A stretch of 64,000 nucleotides of DNA from Gammaproteobacteria bacterium (GCA_030427085.1 JAUHXH010000001.1:124001-188000), one strand, 5' to 3'; positions 27,978-36,909 are shown, numbered from the stretch's first letter. A program made the numbers and translations. The notes: generated from the letters alone by a model not told the origin.

Positions 27978-28003
27978 CCTGTTTTCGCCATCAGAGTCAT
28001 GTA

Positions 28004-29887
28004 ATGCTGAATAAATACCCCCTGTGGAAATACCTGCTGGTACTGCTGGTGCTCTCCATTGGCTTCTTTTATGCCGCGCCCAACCTGTTTGCGCCGGATC
28101 CCGCCCTGCAGATCACCGGTGAGAGCAGCGCCCAACAAGTGGACCAGCGGGTGCTGGACAAGGCGCTGACGGCGCTGGACGAGGCGGGCATCGAGCACTT
28201 TGGTGAGTCCCTGTCGGAAGATGGCCGCACCGCGCTGGTTCGCCTGAAAGACGCTGACCTCCAACTCCCCGCCAAGGCCCGTATAACCCGGGAACTGGGT
28301 GACAGCTTTATTGTGGCCCTGAACCTGGCATCGACCACGCCAGCCTGGCTCAGCGACTTTGGTGCCCAGCCCATGAAGCTCGGCCTCGACCTACGCGGTG
28401 GGGTGCACTTCAAGCTGGAAGTGGATACCAACGCTGCCATCGAGAGCCGCCTGGAGTTTTATCTTAATGGCGTAAAACGTGTGCTTCGCGAAGATCGCAT
28501 CCGCGGCTTTGTCACCCTGGCTAATGATGGTCACGTGGAAGCGCGCTTCAAAACAGAGGCCCTGCGCGAACAGGCCCGCTCGGTGGTTTCCGACGATTTC
28601 CCCGAGTTGGTGCTGGATCGGGTAGAAGAGGGCGACGAGTGGATTTTGCGCGCCGGTATGACCGACGCGGCGCGTAAAGAGATCGCTGAATACGCTGTGT
28701 CCCAGAACCTGACCACCCTGCGCAACCGGGTAAACGAGTTGGGTGTGTCCGAGCCGCTGGTGCAGCGCCAGGGTGCCAACCGCATCGTGGTGGAACTGGC
28801 TGGTATTCAGGACACCGCCGAAGCGAAACGTATCCTCGGTAAAACGGCCAATCTGGAATTCCGCCTGGTGGCCAACCTGGATGCGCCGGCGTCAGAGAAA
28901 ACGCGATTCGAGTACCGCAGTGAAGACCGCGCCGGCGCCAGCGAGTGGCTGGAACGCGAGGTAATCATCACCGGCGAACGTGTGGCCAATGCACAGGCCA
29001 GTTTCGACCAGAACGGCCGCCCCAACGTGAACATCAGCCTCGACAGCGAAGGCGGCTTGATGATGAGCAAAGCCACCCGTCACAACATCAAGCGCCGCAT
29101 GGGTGTGTTGTTTATCGAGCGTAAGTACCGCACGCGCTACGAGCGCGGTGAGGACGGCGAAGAAGTAGTGGTGAAAGTCCCCTACGACGAGAAAAAGGTC
29201 ATCACCGCGCCAGTAATTCAGTCTGCACTGGGCGCTCAGTTCCAGATCACCGGGCTGGACAGCCCGCTGGAAGCATCGGAATTGGCCCTGTTGCTACGCG
29301 CCGGTGCGCTGGCAGCGCCCATCGATTTCGTGGAAGAGCGTACCGTCGGCCCGTCATTGGGTGCCGAGAATATTCGCCTGGGTATGAAGTCGGTGCAGTA
29401 CGGCCTGGCCCTGGTGGTGCTGTTCATGGTGCTTTACTACCGCGTGTTCGGTGTGGCAGCGGTGATCGCACTGACCTGTAACCTGATTCTGCTGGTGGCC
29501 TTCATGTCCATCCTTGGCGCCACGCTGACGCTGCCTGGTATCGCCGGTATCGTGTTGACCGTGGGTATGGCGGTGGACGCCAACGTGCTGATCTTCTCGC
29601 GTATCCGCGAAGAGTTGGGTAACGGCCTGTCGCCGCAGATGGCCATCCACTCCGGCTTTGAGCGTGCGGTAACCACCATTCTGGATGCCAACATCACTAC
29701 GTTGATTGTTGCGGTGATCCTCTACGCAGTCGGCACCGGCCCGGTCAAGGGCTTCGCCGTGACCCTGTCGATCGGTATCGTGACATCCATGTTCACAGCC
29801 ATCATGGGTACCCGTGCCCTGATTAACCTGATTTACGGTGGGCGCCGTGTGAAAAGCCTGTCCATCGGCGGAGGCGTGAAAGCGTGA
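28004..29887 (+). CDS. secD: Protein translocase subunit SecD
   Basis: A 627-residue inner-membrane protein, close to E. coli SecD. It has an N-terminal helix (KYLLVLLVLSIGFFYAAPNLF), a long periplasmic part with GLDLRGGVHFKLEVD and TLRNRVNELGVSEPLVQRQG, and five C-terminal helices with TVGPSLGAENIRLGMKS and GMAVDANVLIFSRIREEL. With SecF it uses the proton motive force to complete export through SecYEG. The usual upstream neighbours yajC and tgt are absent and purL is there instead. It overlaps secF by 4 bp. Confidence 0.97.
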   Translation: MLNKYPLWKYLLVLLVLSIGFFYAAPNLFAPDPALQITGESSAQQVDQRVLDKALTALDEAGIEHFGESLSEDGRTALVRLKDADLQLPAKARITRELGDSFIVALNLASTTPAWLSDFGAQPMKLGLDLRGGVHFKLEVDTNAAIESRLEFYLNGVKRVLREDRIRGFVTLANDGHVEARFKTEALREQARSVVSDDFPELVLDRVEEGDEWILRAGMTDAARKEIAEYAVSQNLTTLRNRVNELGVSEPLVQRQGANRIVVELAGIQDTAEAKRILGKTANLEFRLVANLDAPASEKTRFEYRSEDRAGASEWLEREVIITGERVANAQASFDQNGRPNVNISLDSEGGLMMSKATRHNIKRRMGVLFIERKYRTRYERGEDGEEVVVKVPYDEKKVITAPVIQSALGAQFQITGLDSPLEASELALLLRAGALAAPIDFVEERTVGPSLGAENIRLGMKSVQYGLALVVLFMVLYYRVFGVAAVIALTCNLILLVAFMSILGATLTLPGIAGIVLTVGMAVDANVLIFSRIREELGNGLSPQMAIHSGFERAVTTILDANITTLIVAVILYAVGTGPVKGFAVTLSIGIVTSMFTAIMGTRALINLIYGGRRVKSLSIGGGVKA

Positions 29888-30798
29888 AAGTGATTAATTT
29901 TATGGGCCAGCGCAAGCTGGCACTGGCCCTCTCGGCATTGCTGATTATTGCTTCCCTGGCCAGTCTGGCCGTGAAGCAACTCAACTGGGGCCTGGACTTC
30001 ACCGGCGGCACGCTGGTGGAAGTGCATTACGGTGATACTGCCAACCTGAGTGCCATTCGCGGCACGCTGGACGCCGGTGGCTACACCGGTGCCGTAGTGG
30101 TCAGTTTCGGTACTGACCGGGACGTGCTGATCCGCCTGCCCGCAGGCTATTCTGACGAACAGGGCAATGCGATTGTCACCGCCCTCCAGGAAGCGGCCGG
30201 CACCAGCGTGGAACTGCGGCGCATCGAATTCGTCGGTCCGCAAGTGGGCGATGAACTGCGCGAGCAGGGTGGTCTGGCCATGCTGTTGGCGCTGGGCCTG
30301 GTGATGCTCTACGTGGGCTTCCGCTTCCAGTTCAAGTTTGCTGTGGGCGCGGTATCCGCACTGGCGCACGACGTGGTCATCACGCTGGGCTTTTTCTCCA
30401 TCACCAATATGGAGTTCGACCTCACTGTACTGGCGGCGTTACTTGCGGTAATCGGTTACTCCCTCAACGATACCATCGTGGTGTCTGACCGCATCCGCGA
30501 AAACTTCCGCAAGCTGCGCAAGTCGGATTCGGTAGAGATCATCAACATCTCCCTGACCGAAACGCTGGGCCGGACCTTGGTGACATCGTTGACCACCTTG
30601 CTGGTACTGGCGGCGCTCGCCCTGTTCGGCGGCGAGATGATCAAAGGCTTCGCCGTAGCCCTGATTGTCGGTGTCATGATCGGTACTTACTCCTCTATCT
30701 ACGTGGCGGCGAATACCCTGCTGATGCTGAACGTCAGCAAGGAAGACCTGATGATTCCGGTCAAGGAAGGGGTGGAGCAGGACGATTTGATGCCGTGA
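29884..30798 (+). CDS. secF: Protein translocase subunit SecF
   Basis: A 304-residue protein with six helices. GLDFTGGTLVEVHYGD is the SecF counterpart of the SecD D1 motif; ALAHDVVITLGFFSI, YSLNDTIVVSDRIRENFRK and LGRTLVTSLTTLLVLAALALFGGE are characteristic. It starts within the secD stop (GTGAAAG; GTG start at 29884) and ends overlapping the next gene by 4 bp, so the three are translationally coupled. Confidence 0.97.
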   Translation: MKVINFMGQRKLALALSALLIIASLASLAVKQLNWGLDFTGGTLVEVHYGDTANLSAIRGTLDAGGYTGAVVVSFGTDRDVLIRLPAGYSDEQGNAIVTALQEAAGTSVELRRIEFVGPQVGDELREQGGLAMLLALGLVMLYVGFRFQFKFAVGAVSALAHDVVITLGFFSITNMEFDLTVLAALLAVIGYSLNDTIVVSDRIRENFRKLRKSDSVEIINISLTETLGRTLVTSLTTLLVLAALALFGGEMIKGFAVALIVGVMIGTYSSIYVAANTLLMLNVSKEDLMIPVKEGVEQDDLMP

Positions 30799-32261
30799 TA
30801 AGCCGGCCCTGCCTCTTTATCGCTCTATTGGTGACGCTGGCCTCGATTGCGCCAGCGTCACTCGCTACCGACTACTTTCAACCCCAGCGCCAGTTGATTC
30901 GCAACGGCGTGCAAGCTGTACTGGCGTGTAACGGTCTGTTTACTTCCCACCGGACACTTGAGCAGGTGCGCAAGCAGGAACTTGCCTATCTGCAGCGCTT
31001 CTCCGCCAATACCGAAGCGGGCGCCATGCGGGTCGATAAAAAGCTACAGCGGGTGACGGTGGGTGATGCATTAAAGGGTGATGCGATCAGTGCGGTATTC
31101 CGCGAGGGTATCGGCTGCGTGGTGATGGCGCCTGAGCAATCAGCGGAGGATATCCCCAGCCTGCCGGAGCTTACTCTCGCCCCACCCGCCGGTGATGCAG
31201 CTGTCCTGCCCTGGCCAATGGGTGACCTGGTGGTGGACACGCCTCTGCCGCCAGAAGTGGACGCCACCGCGCTGGCGGCCGCGGCAGATTGGGCATTCGA
31301 TCGCGATACCCCGGAGCAGGACACCATCAGTCTGCTAGTGCTCCATCGCGGGAACATTATTCTGGAGCGCTATGCCGAGGGTTTCGATCAGCACACCCGC
31401 ACGCGCACCTGGTCCACGGCCAAGAGTATCGCGGCGACCCTGATCGGCATGCTGGTGGCGGAACAAAAGCTGGCGCTCGATGAACCGCTGAAGCTACCGT
31501 GGCTGCCCGCAATGCCGGCCGCCGAGTCGGATCCCCGCGACGCGATTACCTTGCGGCACGTACTGCACATGTCGAGCGGGCTTTACCCTGTCGACAGTTT
31601 TGACATGGAGTACGCCAACGGTTCCGGTTTGTCTTACTGGGCCGGCGCGAGTTCGGTGGAAGGCGCCCTGCAGCGCGGTCTGGTGCGTAAACCGGGCGCC
31701 TTTTGGGACTACGAGAACTACGACACCCTGTTGGCGGTGTACGCGATGAAGCGTGCGCTGGGCACAGAGGCGTACCGCACCTATCCTCGCAAGGCGCTGC
31801 TGGACAAGCTGGGTATGCGCAATACCCTGGTGAGTACCGACCGGTTCGGCGATTTCATTTTCAGCAGTCAGGTCTACACCAATGCCCGCGACCTGGCGCG
31901 TTTTGGCCAGCTCTATCTACAGAATGGCCGCTGGCAGGGAGAACAACTGCTCTCGCCCCAGTGGATTGATTTCATTCGCACCCCCGCGCCGGCCACCGCC
32001 GAGGATGGCAACTTCTACGGCGGGCAGTGGTGGCTGGTGCCCGACGAGCGCAAGCAAGAGGTGCCCGCCGATGCCTACAGCACCGCCGGAAACCGGGGCC
32101 AGTTTGTCATTGTTGTTCCCTCTCACGACGTGGTGATCGTGCGCCGCGGCCTGGATTATGGCGAGCAGGGTTTCGACCGTTGGGAGCTCACGCGGGAAGT
32201 GCTCAAAGCTGTGACGGCGAGCGGTAGCGCCCAGAGTCGCTCGTCTGGCAGCGACAGCTAG
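30795..32261 (+). CDS. Exported serine hydrolase (class C beta-lactamase-like)
   Basis: A 488-residue protein starting at a GTG that overlaps the secF TGA (GTGA). The signal peptide ends PASLA. The beta-lactamase/transpeptidase-like fold occupies about residues 150-475: STAKS in RTWSTAKSIAATLIG is the SxxK nucleophile/Lys pair, YEN in FWDYENYDTLL corresponds to YxN, and STAGNRGQFVIVVPSHDVVIV is the KTG-equivalent strand. Similar proteins are 6-aminohexanoate-dimer hydrolase- or esterase-like. The first 140 residues lack a recognised domain. It likely acts in the periplasm on an unknown ester or amide. Its coupling to secDF is probably positional, not functional. Confidence 0.88.
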   Translation: MISRPCLFIALLVTLASIAPASLATDYFQPQRQLIRNGVQAVLACNGLFTSHRTLEQVRKQELAYLQRFSANTEAGAMRVDKKLQRVTVGDALKGDAISAVFREGIGCVVMAPEQSAEDIPSLPELTLAPPAGDAAVLPWPMGDLVVDTPLPPEVDATALAAAADWAFDRDTPEQDTISLLVLHRGNIILERYAEGFDQHTRTRTWSTAKSIAATLIGMLVAEQKLALDEPLKLPWLPAMPAAESDPRDAITLRHVLHMSSGLYPVDSFDMEYANGSGLSYWAGASSVEGALQRGLVRKPGAFWDYENYDTLLAVYAMKRALGTEAYRTYPRKALLDKLGMRNTLVSTDRFGDFIFSSQVYTNARDLARFGQLYLQNGRWQGEQLLSPQWIDFIRTPAPATAEDGNFYGGQWWLVPDERKQEVPADAYSTAGNRGQFVIVVPSHDVVIVRRGLDYGEQGFDRWELTREVLKAVTASGSAQSRSSGSDS

Positions 32262-32312
32262 CGCTGGTCCAACCTCAATGGTGCAGCCCGTTGCGTTGGT
32301 CAGCGCCTGCGT

Positions 32313-32717
32313 TCAGTTGGTGGATTTAGCTTTACTGAGCCGGAGGTAGATAACAAAGCCGATAATTAGTGCAAACCCAATGGCTACCATCAGAACAACC
32401 CTGTACCAGGGTAAAACCGCCGCCCCGTTCAGATACATCCCCATGAATTCCTCGGTAGACTGCACTATAAGTACCACTTGGTCTGCTTTGATTCCTTCAA
32501 TATCCTCGCAATGCCCCACCCTCACTCCGCTAGCGAACCTACCTTGTAGTGAGGAGTCAACATAGAGGGTTGCTCGTCCGGTCCAGTCAGGGTGTCCACA
32601 GCTAAATTCAGGAGCTCCGACTTCTATCGCATGTACGTTTCTGAAGAAGAGCAGCAACAGGGTAATCCAGAGTAATACCCCTCCCAGCACTTCCCGAGTC
32701 GTTCTGTTCTTTAACAT
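32313..32717 (-). CDS. Small membrane protein, unknown function
   Basis: About 134 residues from the ATG at 32717; a GTG at 32729 in frame is the alternative and neither has a good ribosome site. An N-terminal hydrophobic segment (EVLGGVLLWITLLLLFFRNVHA) and a C-terminal helix (WYRVVLMVAIGFALIIGFVIYLRL) flank about 70 extracytoplasmic residues with two Cys (FSCGHPDW, VGHCEDI) that could form a disulfide. No family recognised. Local G+C is clearly below the neighbours: the 60-base line from 32461 has 28 G+C. It lies with the next orphan in an insertion between the secDF unit and suhB. Confidence 0.65.
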   Translation of the reverse strand: MLKNRTTREVLGGVLLWITLLLLFFRNVHAIEVGAPEFSCGHPDWTGRATLYVDSSLQGRFASGVRVGHCEDIEGIKADQVVLIVQSTEEFMGMYLNGAAVLPWYRVVLMVAIGFALIIGFVIYLRLSKAKSTN

Positions 32718-32773
32718 CCTGTTAACCACTCGCTTGTTTTTTTTCGCTCTCGCTTCGTAAGTAGCGTCGGCCC

Positions 32774-33205
32774 TTATAGTCCAGGTTCCAAGTGAACGAC
32801 CTCTCTCGAATCTTTGTTCCAGAAACAGCGGAGGTCTCCGTCCTTTGCTGCATTGGTATCCGAGAACAGGACAAGTAGATTGTTTTCTCCCTCAAAGATA
32901 CGAATGTCAGTGTTTTCAGGACGGGATGGCAGCCTGTTTTTTGGTGATGCATCAATTGCTTTGACACAGCTGTCAACAGCGGATTTTTCAAACAGGTTTA
33001 TTCTGACAGAGAAGTTGCGGATCGGATCTTCTGGCGTGCCGATGATGAATCCTCGCCGATCCGAGTATGTCTCAGGTGCGTCAATCAGATCTGAATGAGA
33101 GTATTTGGGCTTCGGGGTTGGTTCAGCCACGAGCGGTACTCCAATCATGGCTCCCATGAGGGCTATGACAATCACTGCTGAGTTACCGAAGTAAAATTGA
33201 CGCAT
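32774..33205 (-). CDS. Small secreted protein, unknown function
   Basis: A 143-residue protein. An N-terminal hydrophobic stretch SAVIVIALMGAMIGVPLVA is a likely signal peptide, with possible cleavage after VAEP or nearby. The mature part has GFIIGTPEDPIRNFSVRINLFEKSAVDSC, NTDIRIFEGENNLLVLFSD and DLRCFWNKD; the two Cys may pair. I do not recognise the family. It is upstream of and on the same strand as the other orphan (56 bp gap) and shares its lower G+C. Together they may be an acquired or fast-evolving pair. Confidence 0.65.
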   Translation of the reverse strand: MRQFYFGNSAVIVIALMGAMIGVPLVAEPTPKPKYSHSDLIDAPETYSDRRGFIIGTPEDPIRNFSVRINLFEKSAVDSCVKAIDASPKNRLPSRPENTDIRIFEGENNLLVLFSDTNAAKDGDLRCFWNKDSREVVHLEPGL

Positions 33206-33322
33206 GATTGGCCAGGCTTTATTTCTCTGATTGTTTCAATAGTGAGAGCGTTCTCCTAGCCTAACCCATCCGTGATGAGCGGCAAAGAAGGCAGGTTGAA
33301 AGCGGCGCAGGGTGGCAATGAC

Positions 33323-33355
33323 AAAAAAAGGGGTGAACTGGATTAAGTTCACCCC
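33323..33355 (-). terminator. Rho-independent terminator of suhB
   Basis: On the minus strand AGTTCACCCC and GGGGTGAACT (33330-33339 with 33346-33355 on the plus strand) form a perfect 10-bp stem with a 6-nt loop, followed by seven T (33329-33323). It lies 33 bp after the suhB stop. Confidence 0.88.
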
Positions 33356-33387
33356 CTTTCCGGGAAGGCCGTTTTCGAACGCGGCTA

Positions 33388-34191
33388 TCAGTCGCGCTTA
33401 CCCAACAACGGATGCGCCACCTGCAGTATCGACTTGAACACCTTCGGGTTGCCACAAACGATGTTCCCTGACTCCAGGTAGTTGTCACTGCCGTCCAGAT
33501 CACCCACCAGGCCACCGGCCTCGCGTACCAGCAGGGCGCCGGCGGCGATGTCCCACTTGGCTAGGCCGATTTCCCAGAAGCCGTCGAAACGGCCGGCGGC
33601 GACGTAGGCCAGGTCCAGAGACGCGGCACCTGCGCGGCGAATGCCTGCGGTTTGGCCCGCCAGGACTTCCAGCGACTTGCAGTATTGCGGCAGTTTTTCC
33701 TGATCGCGGTTGCGGAAGGGGATGCCGGTGCCCAGCAGGGCGCCATCCAGGCTGGGTAGTGCGCTGACCCGAAGGCGGCGGCCGTTGAGCTGTGCGCCGC
33801 GGCCGCGGCTGGCGGTAAATTCTTCCCGGCGTACCGGGTCCACGACTACGGCGTGCTCCAGCTTGCCTTTATGCAGGCAGGCGATGGAGATGGCGTAGTG
33901 GGGGATACCGCGAATGAAGTTGGTGGTGCCGTCCAGCGGATCGATGATCCACAGGTACTCCGCATTCTCGTCGCCGTCCAGCCCACCTTCCTCGCCGAGG
34001 ATGGCGTGGTCAGGGTAGGCCTTGCGCAGGTGATAGGTGATCTCCTTCTCCGCTGCCACGTCTACGTCGGAAACAAAGTCATTGGCACTCTTTGACTTCA
34101 CGTCCAGGCGGTCGAGTTCGTCGGAGGCGCGTACGATTTGTTCGCCGACCTTGCGGGCGGCGCGCAGCGCAATATTGATCATCGGTTCCAT
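33388..34191 (-). CDS. suhB: Inositol-1-monophosphatase / Nus factor SuhB
   Basis: Start chosen at 34191 (MEPMINIALRAARKVGEQI), giving 267 residues as in E. coli SuhB; a longer frame to 34434 runs into trmJ and has no support. IMPase motifs are complete: EEGG (metal-binding Glu), WIIDPLDGTTNFIRGIPHYAISIA and WDIAAGALLVREAGG. SuhB hydrolyses inositol phosphate and, in E. coli, joins the Nus complex that supports rRNA transcription. It is divergent from trmJ (124 bp), the arrangement also seen in Pseudomonas. Confidence 0.96.
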   Translation of the reverse strand: MEPMINIALRAARKVGEQIVRASDELDRLDVKSKSANDFVSDVDVAAEKEITYHLRKAYPDHAILGEEGGLDGDENAEYLWIIDPLDGTTNFIRGIPHYAISIACLHKGKLEHAVVVDPVRREEFTASRGRGAQLNGRRLRVSALPSLDGALLGTGIPFRNRDQEKLPQYCKSLEVLAGQTAGIRRAGAASLDLAYVAAGRFDGFWEIGLAKWDIAAGALLVREAGGLVGDLDGSDNYLESGNIVCGNPKVFKSILQVAHPLLGKRD

Positions 34192-34315
34192 GCGGAATCC
34201 TGCCAGAGTTAGCGGGGCGCGGATTATAGCAGGATTCACGCTCCAGAGAATCTCATCCGGGGCAGCAATTCTGCTAAACTTGCGCGCCTCTCCAGCGTGG
34301 CACTCCAGGAACTTC

Positions 34316-35059
34316 ATGCACACAAACAGAATTCGCATCGTATTGGTGCACACCAGCCACCCGGGCAACATTGGCGGTGTGGCCAGAGCCATGAAAAACA
34401 TGGGGTTGGGCCGTTTGTATCTGGTGCAGCCCAAGCGCTTTCCCGATCACGAGGCGGACTGGCGTGCGGCATCGGCCCAGGATGTACTGGCGGACGCGGT
34501 GGTGTGTGAGTCAGTCGAGCAGGCCATCTCCGATTGCCACTTCGTGGTTGGCACCTCGGCGCGTGGGCGTCGTATTCCCTGGCCGCTGCAGAATCCGCGT
34601 CAGTGTGCGCCGCAAATCGCCCAGGCGGCCGATAATGGCGAGGTGGCCATCCTGTTTGGGCGTGAGGACCGTGGCCTCACCAATGAAGAGCTGCAGCAGT
34701 GTCACCTGCACCTCAATATCCCGACCTCGGAAGCCTACAGCTCGTTGAACCTGGCCATGGCGGTACAGATTGTCGCCTACGAGCTGAAAATGCACGAGGT
34801 GGGGGAGGGCGACCCCGCCGAGGCGCAGTGGGACGCACCGTTTTCCACCAATGAAGAGGTGGAGCGCTTCTACCAACACCTGGAGCAGACGCTGGTGGAC
34901 ATCGAGTTCCTCAACCCGGCCGCGCCACGGCAGTTGATGACCCGGCTGCGCCGGCTTTACAGCCGGGTGCGACTGGACGAGATGGAATTGAACATCCTGC
35001 GCGGGATCCTTACCGAGACCCAGAAATGGGTGCAGCGGGTGAAATCCAGCAAGGAGTAG
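34316..35059 (+). CDS. trmJ: tRNA (cytidine/uridine-2'-O)-methyltransferase TrmJ
   Basis: The ATG at 34316 gives 247 residues, normal for TrmJ; a longer reading would extend into suhB on the opposite strand. SPOUT/SpoU signatures: RIVLVHTSHPGNIGGVARAMKNMG (motif 1), ILFGREDRGLTNEEL (motif 2) and IPTSEAYSSLNLAMAVQIVAYEL (motif 3). It methylates the 2'-OH of residue 32 in tRNAs. It is followed by iscR 84 bp downstream; the cysE gene found at this place in Pseudomonas is absent. Confidence 0.95.
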   Translation: MHTNRIRIVLVHTSHPGNIGGVARAMKNMGLGRLYLVQPKRFPDHEADWRAASAQDVLADAVVCESVEQAISDCHFVVGTSARGRRIPWPLQNPRQCAPQIAQAADNGEVAILFGREDRGLTNEELQQCHLHLNIPTSEAYSSLNLAMAVQIVAYELKMHEVGEGDPAEAQWDAPFSTNEEVERFYQHLEQTLVDIEFLNPAAPRQLMTRLRRLYSRVRLDEMELNILRGILTETQKWVQRVKSSKE

Positions 35060-35080
35060 TTGAGCAAAACAGTTGGTCTA

Positions 35081-35105
35081 ATAATTGACCAATTTAGTGG
35101 GTTAT
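35081..35105 (+). promoter_or_regulatory. Type-1 IscR binding site
   Basis: The 25 bases at 35081-35105 agree at 21 positions with the type-1 IscR consensus as I recall it (ATASYYGAC-TRWWWYAGTC-RRSTAT). The half-sites are ATAATTGAC on the left and AGTGGGTTAT on the right. It covers the -35 box and most of the spacer of the iscR promoter, so [2Fe-2S]-IscR would repress its own operon, as in E. coli. Confidence 0.7.
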
Positions 35106-35113
35106 TGCATAAT
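35085..35113 (+). promoter_or_regulatory. iscR operon promoter
   Basis: TTGACC (35085-35090), 17-bp spacer, CATAAT (35108-35113). The spacing is ideal and the hexamers are one or two changes from consensus. Transcription would start near 35120, about 24 nt before the iscR ATG. Confidence 0.75.
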
Positions 35114-35143
35114 TCGCCGGGTGACAATGGTGGATAGAAAGCG

Positions 35144-35617
35144 ATGCGGTTGACGACCAAAGGGCGGTACGCAGTGACAGCGATGCTGGACCTTGCTCTG
35201 CACGGCGAGCAGGGCCCGGTGAGCCTGGCGGATATCTCCAGTCGGCAAAACATCTCGCTGTCTTACCTGGAGCAACTGTTCTCCAAGCTGCGTCGCCGCG
35301 ACCTCGTCAGCAGCGTACGCGGGCCCGGCGGCGGTTATCGCCTGAGCCGCGAGGTTGAAGACATCTACGTGGCCGACATCATCGATGCGGTCAACGAGTC
35401 GGTGGACGCCACCGGTTGTGGTGGTAGTGCGGATTGCCAGAACGGCGAGGTCTGCCTGACCCACCATCTGTGGCTGGACCTGAGCAAGCAGATTCACGGC
35501 TTCCTCAGTGACATCAGCCTGGCGGCCCTGGTGCGCCGCCGTGAAGTACAGAGTATCGCTGCGCGCCAGGATAACCGCGCGCGGCAGGAGGGCCAGCTGG
35601 CCCTGAGAGAAGTTTGA
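35144..35617 (+). CDS. iscR: Iron-sulfur cluster regulator IscR
   Basis: A 157-residue Rrf2-family regulator. The winged HTH begins [20 protein letters not shown] and has the recognition part [17 protein letters not shown] and wing GPGGGYRLS. The cluster ligands Cys92, Cys98, Cys104 and His107 ([16 protein letters not shown]) occur at the same numbers as in E. coli IscR. With a [2Fe-2S] cluster it represses the isc operon through the type-1 site at 35081-35105; apo-IscR controls other targets. First gene of iscRSUA-hscBA-fdx-iscX. Confidence 0.98.
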   Translation: MRLTTKGRYAVTAMLDLALHGEQGPVSLADISSRQNISLSYLEQLFSKLRRRDLVSSVRGPGGGYRLSREVEDIYVADIIDAVNESVDATGCGGSADCQNGEVCLTHHLWLDLSKQIHGFLSDISLAALVRRREVQSIAARQDNRARQEGQLALREV

Positions 35618-35649
35618 TTCTAGTGAACTTTGATTCAAGAGTAGTTTGA
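35613..35649 (+). repeat. 16-bp-period TTTGA repeat at the iscR/iscS junction
   Basis: TTTGATTC at 35613-35620 recurs exactly at 35629-35636, and TTTGA again at 35645-35649, each 16 bp apart. The first copy contains the iscR stop. A GGCGC/GCGCC hairpin follows at 35651-35664. In E. coli this junction is where RyhB-dependent decay of iscSUA begins, so structure here could matter, but no such RNA can be seen in this window. Confidence 0.4.
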
Positions 35650-35685
35650 CGGCGCGGCAGCGCCCCTGGAAAGCTGGAGCTTTTA

Positions 35686-36900
35686 ATGCAGCAACCGATT
35701 TACTTCGACTACCTTGCCACTGCACCGGTTGATCCCCGCGTGGTGGCGAAGATGACCGAGTGCCTGTCCATGGATGGCAACTTCGGCAACCCGGCATCGC
35801 GCTCCCATCTCTACGGCTGGAAAGCGGAAGAGGCGGTGGAGACTGCGCGCAAGCAGGTGGCCGACCTGATCAATGCCGACCCGCGGGAAATCGTCTGGAC
35901 CTCCGGTGCCACCGAGTCCGACAACCTCGCCATCAAGGGCGCGGCACACTTCTATTCCCGCAAGGGCAAGCACATCATTACCTCCAAAATCGAGCATAAA
36001 GCGGTGCTGGATACTTGCCGCCAACTCGAGCGCGAGGGCTTTGAAGTTACCTACCTCGACCCCAATGCCGGCGGCATCATCACGCCTGAGGCGGTGAAAG
36101 CTGCCCTGCGTGACGACACCGTGGTGGTGAGCATCATGCACGCCAACAACGAGATCGGCACCGTCAACGACATTGCGGCCATCGGCGAGATCACTCGCGA
36201 GGCGGGCGTGATCTTTCACGTGGACGCCGCCCAGTCCGCCGGCAAAATCCCCCTCGATATGGAAGCGATGAAAGTCGACCTGCTGTCCATGTCTTCCCAC
36301 AAAATGTACGGCCCCAAAGGGCAGGGCGCGTTGTACGTGCGCCGCAAGCCGCGGATTCGTCTGGAAGCCCAGATGCACGGCGGCGGTCACGAGCGCGGTA
36401 TGCGTTCCGGCACTCTGGCCACTCACCAGATCGTGGGTATGGGTGAAGCGGCGCGCGTCGCCATGGAAGATATGGCGGCCGACACCGAACGCCTGCGCGC
36501 GTTGCGCCAGCGCTTCTGGGACGGCATCAAGGACATCGAGGAAATCTACATCAATGGCGATCCCGAGCAGCGTCTGCCGGGTGTGCTCAACGTCAGCATC
36601 AACTTCGTCGAAGGCGAATCGCTGATCATGTCGCTGAAAGATCTGGCGGTGTCCAGTGGTTCGGCCTGTACCTCGGCCAGCCTGGAACCGTCTTACGTGC
36701 TGCGCGCGCTGGGGCTCAACGACGAGCTGGCACACAGCTCCCTGCGCTTCAGTTTCGGTCGTTTTACCACCGAACAGGACGTGGATACCGCAGTCAAACA
36801 ATTACGGGCAGCAGTGGACAAGTTGCGAGAGTTGTCCCCGCTGTGGGATATGTACAAGGACGGCATCGATCTGAGCAAGATCGAGTGGGCCGCTCACTAG
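35686..36900 (+). CDS. iscS: Cysteine desulfurase IscS
   Basis: A 404-residue PLP enzyme, same length as E. coli Isc[16 protein letters not shown] at the start, HADAAQS-type motif [15 protein letters not shown], the PLP lysine in [20 protein letters not shown], and the mobile loop [21 protein letters not shown] with the sulfur-accepting Cys are all present. It moves sulfur from cysteine to IscU and other acceptors. 9 bp before iscU. Confidence 0.98.
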   Translation: MQQPIYFDYLATAPVDPRVVAKMTECLSMDGNFGNPASRSHLYGWKAEEAVETARKQVADLINADPREIVWTSGATESDNLAIKGAAHFYSRKGKHIITSKIEHKAVLDTCRQLEREGFEVTYLDPNAGGIITPEAVKAALRDDTVVVSIMHANNEIGTVNDIAAIGEITREAGVIFHVDAAQSAGKIPLDMEAMKVDLLSMSSHKMYGPKGQGALYVRRKPRIRLEAQMHGGGHERGMRSGTLATHQIVGMGEAARVAMEDMAADTERLRALRQRFWDGIKDIEEIYINGDPEQRLPGVLNVSINFVEGESLIMSLKDLAVSSGSACTSASLEPSYVLRALGLNDELAHSSLRFSFGRFTTEQDVDTAVKQLRAAVDKLRELSPLWDMYKDGIDLSKIEWAAH

Positions 36901-36909
36901 GAGGACGTC

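Noticed and set aside
33388-34434. Longer reading of suhB to 34434
   Set aside because: The extra 81 residues run antisense through the trmJ start and lack similarity to SuhB; 34191 gives the normal length.
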